Positions 9,581 through 16,800 of a DNA stretch of 64,000 bases are shown here, in pieces; positions within the stretch are counted from its first letter, which is position 1; the number at the start of each line of letters is the position of its first letter. The position numbers and the translations under genes are program-made. Source of the stretch: Thalassobius sp. I31.1 (GTDB taxonomy: Bacteria; Pseudomonadota; Alphaproteobacteria; Rhodobacterales; Rhodobacteraceae). The notes beneath the pieces are model-generated. The model worked only from the letters and a program-made list of their open reading frames with translations, searched no databases and was not told the DNA's origin. The stretch covers positions 151,118-215,117 of the forward strand of contig NZ_PWAA01000053.1 of the NCBI RefSeq assembly GCF_003031585.1. Direction: 5' to 3'.

Positions 9581-9595
9581 ATTAGTCGGGCTAAT
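9581..9595. promoter_or_regulatory. Candidate LysR (GcvA-type) operator
   Basis: The inverted repeat ATTAG-TCGGG-CTAAT contains the LysR T-N11-A pattern (T at 9582, A at 9594). It lies in the 110-bp gap between the divergent LysR and aldolase genes. E. coli GcvA is known to use CTAAT elements, which fits the GcvA-like DNA-binding domain next door. Confidence 0.6.
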
Positions 9596-9674
9596 ACCAT
9601 GGCTGCTTTTTTTTTCGCTGGTAAAGATGTCGCAGGATGATCAGGCTGAATTATCAGAATTCAGGGGATCAGCG

Positions 9675-10430
9675 ATGAGCGTCACACAGCTAAAACAGAA
9701 CATGGATCACTGGCAGGAGCGGGTCGAAATGGCCGCCGCCTTCCGCTGGACAGAACGCCTGAACATGCACGAAGCTGTGGCAAACCATTTCAGCCTGGCG
9801 GTGAATGACGATGGCTCACAATTCCTGATGAACCCGAATCAGATGCATTTCGCCCGCATCAAAGCATCCGATCTGTTGTTCCTTGATGCCAATGACCCTG
9901 ACACGATGGACAAGCCCGGCGCACCGGACCCCACCGCCTGGGGGCTGCATGGTTCCATCCACCGTCTCTGTCCGCAGGCGCGTTGCGTGATGCATGTGCA
10001 TTCGATCCACGCCACCGTTCTGGCCAGCCTTGCCGACAGCAACCTGCCACCGATCGACCAGAACACCGCGACCTTTTACAACCGCTATGTGATTGACGAG
10101 GAATTCGGTGGTCTGGCATTTGGTGACGAAGGCGCGCGTTGTGCATCCATGCTGACCGACCCAAAGGTTAAAACCATGATCATGGGCAACCACGGCGTTT
10201 TGATCATCGGGGACAATCCGGCAGATACGTTCAACCGTCTCTATTATTTTGAACGCGCCGCTGAAACCTACATTCGCGCCCTGCAAACCGGGCAAAAGCT
10301 GCGGGTTCTGTCGGATGAAATTGCAGAGAAAACTGCGCAGGAACTGGACGATTACCCCGGCCAGGCCGAAGCCCATATGCGTGAAATCATGGCTGTTCTT
10401 GACGCCGAAGGCTCTGACTACGCCTCCTGA
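9675..10430 (+). CDS. Adducin-like class II aldolase family protein
   Basis: A 251-residue protein of the class II aldolase/adducin fold. The three zinc-ligand histidines of the family are visible at H107 and H109 (VMHVHS) and H173 (MGNHGVLI). The position of the catalytic Glu of fuculose-1-phosphate aldolase appears to be Ala88 (PTAWGLH against SEWRFH), as in adducin-like members, so ordinary aldol cleavage is uncertain. I chose the ATG at 9675, preceded by AGGGG, over one at 9627. It opens a four-gene set with the PanB-like, M24 and hydroxylase genes. The substrate is unknown. Confidence 0.85.
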   Translation: MSVTQLKQNMDHWQERVEMAAAFRWTERLNMHEAVANHFSLAVNDDGSQFLMNPNQMHFARIKASDLLFLDANDPDTMDKPGAPDPTAWGLHGSIHRLCPQARCVMHVHSIHATVLASLADSNLPPIDQNTATFYNRYVIDEEFGGLAFGDEGARCASMLTDPKVKTMIMGNHGVLIIGDNPADTFNRLYYFERAAETYIRALQTGQKLRVLSDEIAEKTAQELDDYPGQAEAHMREIMAVLDAEGSDYAS

Positions 10431-10447
10431 ACCCTGCGGGACTGACA

Positions 10448-11287
10448 ATGAAAAATATCTACACATACGGCGGCCGCCCGGCCCGCCGCAACCTGACTGT
10501 TGCCTGCCTTCAGGCGAATAAAGCCGCTGGCCGCAAGATGACGCAGGTGTCGGCGATCAACGGGGATGAGGCCGGGGCCTGTGCGGCCATGGGCATTGAT
10601 CTGATCACCATCGCAGATCACGACATCGAAGACGTGCGTGCCGCCGCGCCTGAAACCTTTGTCACCGGGTCTCAGACCATGGTGCAATATATGACCGAGG
10701 ACGAAGCCCTTGCCGCCGCGATCCGCTGTGCGGAAAAAGGCGCGGATGCGATTTTTACGCCGCGTGGTCTGAAAACCATCGAACGCCTGTCTGGCGAAGG
10801 CCTGGCGGTGCAGGGGCATGTGGGGCTTGTGCCGCGCAAATCCACCCTGATCGGCGGGCTGCGCACCTTTGGCAAGACGGCCGAAGAAGCCATGCAGCTT
10901 TTCCAGGATTTCAAACGTCTGGAAGATGCCGGTGCCGTTGCAGCCGAAGTCGAATGCGTTGCGGTTGAAGCTTTGCAGGAAATCGGCCCGCGCACATCCA
11001 TTGTCACACATTCCATCGGTGCCGGATCTGGCGGGGATATCATCTTTTCCTTTATGGAAGACATCTGCGGCGATGTTGAAAACCCGCCACGTCACGCCAA
11101 AGCCTGGGGCGATGTTCTGTCGATTCGCAAGCAGATGCAGGCCGAACGTGGCCGCGCGCTGGGCGGGTTCCGCGATGACGTAACATCCGGTGCCTTTCCC
11201 GATGCCGCCCATACCGTGCCGATGACTGCGGGTGAGCAGGAAAAACTGCAGGAAGCCCTCGATAAATGGAGCCCGACCCACCAATGA
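10448..11287 (+). CDS. PanB-like (ketopantoate hydroxymethyltransferase family) protein
   Basis: A 279-residue protein that aligns by eye with PanB: VQGHVGLVPRKSTLIGG matches the VCGHLGLTPQ region, AEVECVAVE carries the catalytic Glu (E169), and SIGAGSGGDIIF matches the GIGAG loop. One metal-ligand Asp is kept (D57 in IADHD). The other two PanB magnesium ligands, Asp84 and Glu114 of E. coli, seem absent here (VTGSQTM and FTPRG). The true pantothenate enzyme is therefore unlikely. The gene sits between the aldolase-like and M24 genes and overlaps the latter by four bases. A TIM-barrel enzyme acting on a 2-oxo acid is my inference. Confidence 0.8.
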   Translation: MKNIYTYGGRPARRNLTVACLQANKAAGRKMTQVSAINGDEAGACAAMGIDLITIADHDIEDVRAAAPETFVTGSQTMVQYMTEDEALAAAIRCAEKGADAIFTPRGLKTIERLSGEGLAVQGHVGLVPRKSTLIGGLRTFGKTAEEAMQLFQDFKRLEDAGAVAAEVECVAVEALQEIGPRTSIVTHSIGAGSGGDIIFSFMEDICGDVENPPRHAKAWGDVLSIRKQMQAERGRALGGFRDDVTSGAFPDAAHTVPMTAGEQEKLQEALDKWSPTHQ

Positions 11288-12582
11288 ATGACGCCACCGA
11301 CTACAGCAAGGCCTTTGCCGCCAGGCCACAGCCTATGACGCTGACGGAAGCCGCCTGGAAGACCCCGCCAATGCAGCTGACCGATACGGAAGGCATGATT
11401 GATGTGCCCCGTATGCGCCGCTATCGACAGAATCGCCTGCGCGAACAGATGAAGGCCCATGGCCTTGCCGCGGTGATCCTGACCGATCCGCTGTCCATTC
11501 GTTACGCCACCGGCGTGCGCAACTGCACCCTGTTTCAGATGCATATTCATGCGGGCTATCTGTTTATGCCCGCAGAAGGCCCGGTGATTTACTTTGACAG
11601 CGAACCTGGCCGCGAAACCGGGGGGCAGCTGGAAACCATTGATGAGATCCGCGAAGATCTGATGCCGCTGTCCTATATGTTCGCCGGTTATCGTCACCAG
11701 GAATGGTGCACGAAATGGGCGAAACAGATGAAGGCGCTGGTGGATGAACACTGCGGCGGCGAAACCCGTGTGGGCGTGGAACGCACCGCCCCCCTGCCGC
11801 ATATGGCGCTGGAAACAGAAGGGCTGACACTGGTGGATGCCGGCGAAGCCCTGGCCCATGCCCGCAAGATCAAATCCCCCGAAGAAATCCTTTGCATGAA
11901 CCAGACCATCGCCGTGGCCGAAGACGGGATGACCCGGATGCGCAATCACCTGGTCAACGGGATGACGGAACAGGCGCTCTGGTCGCATATGTGGGCCGCG
12001 AATATCGAAGGGGGCGGCGAATGGATTGATTACCGTTTGCTGGCGTCAGGTGAACGTACGAACCCCTGGCAGCAGGAAGCCTCTTCGCGCACGATCCGTG
12101 CCGGTGATCTGGTGGTGTTTGATTGTGGCATGGTTGGCCCCTGGTCTTACGGGGCCGATATTTCCCGTGCCTATCATTGCGGTCCGGGCCGTCCGACGGA
12201 TGAACAATGCCGTCTCTACCAATACGCCCATAATGAAATCATGCATAACGCCCGGCTGCTGCGCCCCGGCGCATCCTTCCGTGAACTGATCGACGGGCGC
12301 TACCGCCAGCCGGATGGATACAATGACCAGACCTATCCCTGCATGATGCATGGCCTGGGCATGGCGGATGAATATCCGGTGATCTACTACCCCGAAGACG
12401 AAGAATTCTACTACGACGGCGAACTTGAAGTCGGCATGGTCATTTGTGTGGAAAGCTATGTCGGCAAGCTGGGCGGCCATGAAGGCGTGAAGCTTGAGGA
12501 TCAGTATCTCATTACAGAAACCGGCGCGATTTGCCTGTCGCGCTACCCGTTTGAAGACGCGCTTTTGTCGCGCGAAATCTGA
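11284..12582 (+). CDS. M24-fold metalloprotein, DddP-like
   Basis: A 432-residue pita-bread-fold protein of peptidase family M24. Candidate metal ligands are D280, D292, H356, E390 and E405. D362 stands six residues after the His (HGLGMAD). As I recall DddP, the roseobacter DMSP lyase with this fold, its ligands D295, D307, H371, E406 and E421 and its catalytic D377 have almost the same spacing. The extra DddP ligand D297 corresponds to G282 here. The ATG at 11284 overlaps the previous stop by four bases. It may be a DMSP lyase, a sister enzyme with another substrate, or an aminopeptidase-like hydrolase. Confidence 0.78.
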   Translation: MNDATDYSKAFAARPQPMTLTEAAWKTPPMQLTDTEGMIDVPRMRRYRQNRLREQMKAHGLAAVILTDPLSIRYATGVRNCTLFQMHIHAGYLFMPAEGPVIYFDSEPGRETGGQLETIDEIREDLMPLSYMFAGYRHQEWCTKWAKQMKALVDEHCGGETRVGVERTAPLPHMALETEGLTLVDAGEALAHARKIKSPEEILCMNQTIAVAEDGMTRMRNHLVNGMTEQALWSHMWAANIEGGGEWIDYRLLASGERTNPWQQEASSRTIRAGDLVVFDCGMVGPWSYGADISRAYHCGPGRPTDEQCRLYQYAHNEIMHNARLLRPGASFRELIDGRYRQPDGYNDQTYPCMMHGLGMADEYPVIYYPEDEEFYYDGELEVGMVICVESYVGKLGGHEGVKLEDQYLITETGAICLSRYPFEDALLSREI

Positions 12583-12608
12583 GCCTTTGGCAAAGAGGAG
12601 ATGCCAGA

Positions 12609-13604
12609 ATGACTGACAACACCGAACACATGGAAGATATGACCCGTGAGTGGAATTATCATCCGGATCTGCCGCTTGATAATCCGTCGGTTTTTAAGTG
12701 GCCCCCGAACCCGGCCTATCTTGCGGGCTGGCTGGCACGCAACTGGCTGACCCTGTCAGAACGTGTGATGATGGCGATTGCTGCTGTCGCGCTCTGGTTC
12801 TTCTTTTACCCTGCAATTGAAGCCGCGCAGACATTTGCCTTTGGCTGGATCTTCCAGGTCTGGCTTGTGAACTTTGTCATGATCGTTGTCGTGGCGGGTG
12901 GCCTGCACTGGTATTTATACATGCGCAAAGGCCAGGGTAAAAAGCTGAAGTTTGAACGCCGGGATCAGGGCACGAACAATGCGCTCTGGAATTTCAAAGA
13001 TCAGGTACATGATAATATGTTCTGGTCGCTAGGGTCCGGCGTGTTTCAACTGTCCTTCTTCCAGGTGATCAGCATGTGGCTGATGGCAAATGGCTATGTG
13101 CCGATGATCACATTTGCGGAAAACCCGGTGTGGTTCCTCGCCTTCCTTGTGATCATTCCGATGTGGTCGGCTTTCCACTTCTACTGGGAGCACCGCCTGC
13201 TGCATCAGCCGTTCCTGTATAAGCGTGTGCATGCGCTACATCATCGCAATGTGAATATCGGTCCCTGGAGCGGATTTTCCATGCACCCGATTGAACATTT
13301 CATCTATCTGACGACGCTGTGCATTCACTGGATCCTGCCAAGCCACCCGATCCATCTTTATTTTCACATCATCTTTCAGGGCCCGGGTGCTGCCATGACC
13401 CATACCGGTTATGAGGATCTGCTGATCAAAGATAAACGCAAACTGGCGCTGGGCACGTTTTACCATCAGCTGCACCACCGGTATTATGAATGCAACTATG
13501 GCAACCAGGAAATGCCATGGGATCGCTGGTTCGGGACATTCCATGATGGATCTTCTGAGGCAACCTCTGAAACCCGCGCACGCAAGAAACGGATGTACAG
13601 CTGA
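12609..13604 (+). CDS. Membrane fatty-acid hydroxylase / sterol desaturase family protein
   Basis: A 331-residue di-iron membrane oxygenase. Hydrophobic segments at about 55-75, 78-100 and 140-185 surround the histidine clusters HFYWEHRLLH, HALHHRNVN and YHQLHHRYYECNYG, which bind the two irons in the FA-hydroxylase superfamily. Members hydroxylate or desaturate lipids or carotenoids with O2. It starts 26 bp after the M24 gene with GAGGAG upstream of the ATG, and the terminator at 13634 closes the unit, so it is probably co-transcribed with the aldolase-like genes. The substrate is unknown. Confidence 0.88.
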   Translation: MTDNTEHMEDMTREWNYHPDLPLDNPSVFKWPPNPAYLAGWLARNWLTLSERVMMAIAAVALWFFFYPAIEAAQTFAFGWIFQVWLVNFVMIVVVAGGLHWYLYMRKGQGKKLKFERRDQGTNNALWNFKDQVHDNMFWSLGSGVFQLSFFQVISMWLMANGYVPMITFAENPVWFLAFLVIIPMWSAFHFYWEHRLLHQPFLYKRVHALHHRNVNIGPWSGFSMHPIEHFIYLTTLCIHWILPSHPIHLYFHIIFQGPGAAMTHTGYEDLLIKDKRKLALGTFYHQLHHRYYECNYGNQEMPWDRWFGTFHDGSSEATSETRARKKRMYS

Positions 13605-13633
13605 TCTGCGACAGATCTGATCTCTCTCCTGAA

Positions 13634-13659
13634 AGCCCCGGTTCGCGCCGGGGTTTTTT
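13634..13659 (+). terminator. Rho-independent terminator of the aldolase-hydroxylase unit
   Basis: The stem CCCCGG / CCGGGG with loop TTCGCG is followed by six T, 30 bp after the hydroxylase stop. Confidence 0.9.
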
Positions 13660-13693
13660 CTTGCTTACATCTTACCATACCGTTCTGTGTGTA

Positions 13694-13731
13694 TGCATAA
13701 GATGTGCATAGAAAGTGCATGGATTGTGCAT
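13694..13731. repeat. Four TGCAT direct repeats at an exact 11-bp period
   Basis: TGCAT occurs at 13694, 13705, 13716 and 13727, the last three as GTGCAT, each one helical turn apart. A fifth copy at 13779 is out of phase. The array lies 189 bp upstream of the small secreted protein gene, in a 315-bp gap otherwise holding only the terminator at 13634. The spacing resembles the phased direct repeats bound by OmpR/PhoB-type regulators. Binding by a protein is my inference. Confidence 0.55.
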
Positions 13732-13919
13732 ACGGATATTCAAGGATTTCCGTCGATTTTTCTGTTCACATCAAGGTGTGCATATATGAACACCAAAAAG
13801 GCGATTATCACGGTTCTGTGTCTTGAAGGTTGGGCAGTTTACCCCCAAATCAATCACATCGGAAGCAACAAGACTTCCACCAAAATTCAAAACACCCAGA
13901 CCCTTGAAAGGTTAACGCT

Positions 13920-14216
13920 ATGAAAACTGTAATCGCATCCATCCTCGCCCTGACTGTTGCTGCTCCTGCTTTTGCTGGTGCCAAAGATGTTGAAGCTCAC
14001 TTCGCCCAGGACAACACCGGTATCGAAAGCGTTGTTGCTGAACGCGCTGCTCCGGTAACTGCAGAAGCTGTTGTAATCTTTGCTGATCTGGCTGCAGAAG
14101 CTGGCACAGGCATCGAAACACAAGCTAACCCTGTTGTGGGTGCAACCCTGTCTTCCAAAGGCGGCGTGAACCCTGTGGCAGCGGCATGGATTGCTGAACA
14201 GGTTGCTTCTGAGTAA
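13920..14216 (+). CDS. Small secreted protein of unknown function
   Basis: A 98-residue protein with a clear Sec signal peptide (MKTVIASILALTVAAPAFA, cut after AFA) and an acidic, Ala-rich mature part of about 79 residues. It has no cysteines and no motif I know. Many Ala codons are GCT or GCA, unlike the GC-rich neighbours, which may reflect high expression. It is flanked by its own terminator and by a long leader with phased TGCAT repeats, so it seems to be a single regulated gene. A periplasmic or secreted location is inferred from the signal. Confidence 0.82.
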   Translation: MKTVIASILALTVAAPAFAGAKDVEAHFAQDNTGIESVVAERAAPVTAEAVVIFADLAAEAGTGIETQANPVVGATLSSKGGVNPVAAAWIAEQVASE

Positions 14217-14250
14217 TCTGTAAAAGGTTAACAAAACCTCGATAAATCGC

Positions 14251-14280
14251 AAAAGGCCCGGAATGTTTTCCGGGCCTTTT
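14251..14280. terminator. Bidirectional terminator between convergent genes
   Basis: The stem AAAAGGCCCGG / CCGGGCCTTTT has A and T runs on both sides. It ends the small secreted protein gene on the plus strand and kdkA on the minus strand. Confidence 0.9.
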
Positions 14281-14290
14281 TGTGTGCGTC

Positions 14291-15043
14291 TTACTGTTTC
14301 TGGTACTTGTGATACCCGGTCATAAAGCATTCCCAGTCCGCTTCTTCCCAGTGCAGAGAAGCCTGTTTGGTTTTCTCTTTGACAAACGATCTGTGCAACC
14401 GCGCCAGATTGTCATCCCGCCAGTCCCCGTTACCCCGTCGTTCACATTTGTCGAAATCAATAATCCAGATCTTAGATGATTGATCTATAAGGATATTCCG
14501 GCAGTTCAGGTCGGAATGCAAAACGCCCGCACCGTGGATTTTCGCAACAGCTTCCCCAACAGAATGCCATGTGTTTTCGTCCAAAGGTGCATGCAAAAGC
14601 CGATCCGCCAGGGTTTCACTTGCAGGGATTGTCTGCGTCAGAATATCCGCCCGATAAAAAATTCCAACCGGCGAAAACCGCGCCGCCACCGGACGCGGAA
14701 CAGGCAGGTCTTGTTCGTACATCCATGAAAGCAAAGAGAATTCTGCCATGGCCCGGCTTTTCCCAACCGGCTGACGCAGGAACAGATCTTTGTTCACACG
14801 ACCAATCAACCCACCGCGATAATAGTGCCGCAGCACCATATCGACACCATCGTGATGAATAAACCAGGCCGCATTGCGCCCTTGCGATGTGGCGCGTAAC
14901 TTGCCTTCCGCCTGCAACCATTCCGGACTGAACAGGTTGATTTCAAACGTGGAAATCAGCACTGGGTCATACCAGAGAACCTGCTTTCTATCTTGTAGGG
15001 TCTTGAAACCCTGACCTGTGCTTGGCATCCGTTCTGTTTCCAT
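14291..15043 (-). CDS. kdkA: 3-deoxy-D-manno-octulosonic acid (Kdo) kinase
   Basis: A 250-residue lipopolysaccharide kinase of the WaaP/KdkA family, which phosphorylates Kdo in the inner core. The protein-kinase-like core is visible: VLRHYYRGGLIGR near residue 69 is the KdkA-type N-lobe motif, HSDLNCRNILID the catalytic loop, and IIDFDKCE the metal-binding DFD motif. It ends at a shared terminator and lies downstream of two glycosyltransferases on the same strand, so the three form a small LPS-core unit at the cytoplasmic face of the inner membrane. Confidence 0.9.
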   Translation of the reverse strand: METERMPSTGQGFKTLQDRKQVLWYDPVLISTFEINLFSPEWLQAEGKLRATSQGRNAAWFIHHDGVDMVLRHYYRGGLIGRVNKDLFLRQPVGKSRAMAEFSLLSWMYEQDLPVPRPVAARFSPVGIFYRADILTQTIPASETLADRLLHAPLDENTWHSVGEAVAKIHGAGVLHSDLNCRNILIDQSSKIWIIDFDKCERRGNGDWRDDNLARLHRSFVKEKTKQASLHWEEADWECFMTGYHKYQKQ

Positions 15044-15073
15044 TGGTGCTAGATTTCCGGCCAGGGGCGAATG

Positions 15074-15817
15074 TTACTTACCACGTCTGAGTTTGAGATT
15101 CTTACGCGCCCTCAGTTTGTTCGTAGCTATGCGGCGTATTCTTGAAATAATACCCTTTAGGCCAGACCCGCCAGACTTCCTCTTGTTGGATTTGATGGTG
15201 CTTTCTCCATCTCTGGCCGCGAAGACAGGGTTCTCAAATGCCAGAATGCGATCTGTCTGAGAGCCCCAGTTTTGCATCGCCACATCAACAGGTAAAACGG
15301 GTTCTGAATACAGGCGGCGAAATGCTATGGCACCTGCACGGCTCCACAAGATAGCTGTTGTTGTGACGGGCGGATAGTGGGCATGACAAAGGCCAAGAGA
15401 GGCGTTGCAATACGCACTGTCCACAGGGGTCATCAGAGATTTTGCAGGTTTGCCCAGGTTAATCAGATCCCACTCTGGCAACTTGTCCAGCGATTGAACA
15501 AGGTCTTTCAGGCGCTGTTCGGCGTCCAGACCTGGGACAGCGTCGTCTTCCAGAACGATCCCATAAGGGGCATCTGTTTCAAGAAAAAGATCAATGGCGC
15601 GAAGGTGGCTGGCGTAGCACCCCAGTTCACCCGGATACAGCGCACGTCCCAGCAGTTTCAGAGATTCGGCACGATGATTGTCTGCGACGTCAGTGCCGAT
15701 CACAGCGGGCAAGCGATTAAACTGCAAACCGATCGCCGAAAGAGCGTCTTCAGACTGACGAAGCCTTTCGGTGTCACGATCCAGATTTATAAGTTGAACA
15801 AAAGGTTGTGTTGTCAT
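15074..15817 (-). CDS. Glycosyltransferase family 25 (LPS core/surface sugar)
   Basis: A 247-residue GT25 protein. It begins with the family hallmark QLINLDRDTERL, and LEDDAVPG carries the metal-binding acidic motif. GT25 enzymes add galactose or related sugars to LPS or lipooligosaccharide. The C-terminus is strongly basic (KSNKRKSGG and later RARKNLKLRRGK), which suggests contact with membrane lipid. It lies 30 bp upstream of kdkA on the same strand. Confidence 0.85.
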   Translation of the reverse strand: MTTQPFVQLINLDRDTERLRQSEDALSAIGLQFNRLPAVIGTDVADNHRAESLKLLGRALYPGELGCYASHLRAIDLFLETDAPYGIVLEDDAVPGLDAEQRLKDLVQSLDKLPEWDLINLGKPAKSLMTPVDSAYCNASLGLCHAHYPPVTTTAILWSRAGAIAFRRLYSEPVLPVDVAMQNWGSQTDRILAFENPVFAARDGESTIKSNKRKSGGSGLKGIISRIRRIATNKLRARKNLKLRRGK

Positions 15818-15859
15818 GATCTCACGCTGAACAGGTTTTGCGGTAATATGTACGAAAGC

Positions 15860-16681
15860 TTAGTCTTTCGGACGACCACGCCAGTCGCGCATGGGGCCGA
15901 TGCCTTCAACATCCTCACGGCCACCATTGTTCATCCAGTATTCACGGAACCAGGGCACAGCACCTTTGCCGGAACGCCAGAAATCACCCCAGCGCTGACC
16001 TGAGTCAGGTACAATTTCCGCCGGGCGCGGGCGGCCGTGGAAGGCCAGGATTTTTGTGCCTTCTGGCGGGGATTTGGGCGGAAGAACCCGGTTGACCAGA
16101 GGTGCGCGCAGCAGATGACGTTTGAAGGAAATCACCCATTCATCGGGCCAGAAGGACACGTCCTGATGAATTTTCCAGATGAAACGCTGATCATTGCGGA
16201 TTTCATTTGGCCATTCATCGGGGCGCGCGATCAGTTCGTCATAAATATGCGTGAGCTCGTCAAAATCGAAGGCCAGCACGCCGGATGCACCACGTACCGG
16301 GCGATTGACGCGCAGGTTATCAATTGGGCGACGCCATTCTTTGATCATCAACAGGCTGCCCGGGTGATCAAACATCGGGGCCAGATCATCGCAGATCATG
16401 GAATCCAGATCGATAAACAAAGCACGGCCTTTCAGCCCGTAAAGATCTGGCTTGAAAAGAGAAATCTTTGGCCAGGCTCCGAATTTATATGCACTTTGCG
16501 CCAGTCCCATATCCGGGATCGGATAGGTTTCCACATCTGGCGAAATCCCTTCGGCATCATCTGTGATACAGACAAAGCGATGCGGTTCCTTCAGGTGTTG
16601 TTTGACTGCAGAGGCCAGAACGTTGACGTAATCAGGGGCATAAGCCGGCCCCCATTTCATGCATATTACAGTCTTTTCCAA
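15860..16681 (-). CDS. Predicted glycosyltransferase, GT-A-like
   Basis: A protein of about 273 residues. KTVICMKWGPAYAPDYVNV opens the fold, and ALFIDLDSMICDD holds a DxD-type nucleotide-sugar/metal motif. The N-terminal half resembles GT8- or GT32-like cores. I chose the TTG at 16681, preceded by AGAGGA at seven bases, over an upstream ATG that would run into waaA and a downstream ATG at 16660 that lacks a clear ribosome site. The company of kdkA, GT25 and waaA points to LPS core sugar addition; the sugar is unknown. Confidence 0.72.
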   Translation of the reverse strand: MEKTVICMKWGPAYAPDYVNVLASAVKQHLKEPHRFVCITDDAEGISPDVETYPIPDMGLAQSAYKFGAWPKISLFKPDLYGLKGRALFIDLDSMICDDLAPMFDHPGSLLMIKEWRRPIDNLRVNRPVRGASGVLAFDFDELTHIYDELIARPDEWPNEIRNDQRFIWKIHQDVSFWPDEWVISFKRHLLRAPLVNRVLPPKSPPEGTKILAFHGRPRPAEIVPDSGQRWGDFWRSGKGAVPWFREYWMNNGGREDVEGIGPMRDWRGRPKD

Positions 16682-16800
16682 GGCTTCTTCCTCTGAACCG
16701 GTTTTCGGGTTTGCGCGATGTTCCACAGGCCGTTGCCTTTCGCGTGCGCAGCAGGCAACGTCATAACAATTGCGTCGACTTTCTGCAATCGCCGCGCTAC

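Noticed and set aside
13694..13783. CRISPR-like array
   Set aside because: The repeat unit is only 5-6 bp with 5-bp spacers, far below any CRISPR repeat; it looks like an operator.
13687..13923. A 78-codon reading frame upstream of the small secreted protein
   Set aside because: It covers the repeat array and promoter region, has no ribosome site and shows no domain-like composition; it overlaps the real start at 13920.
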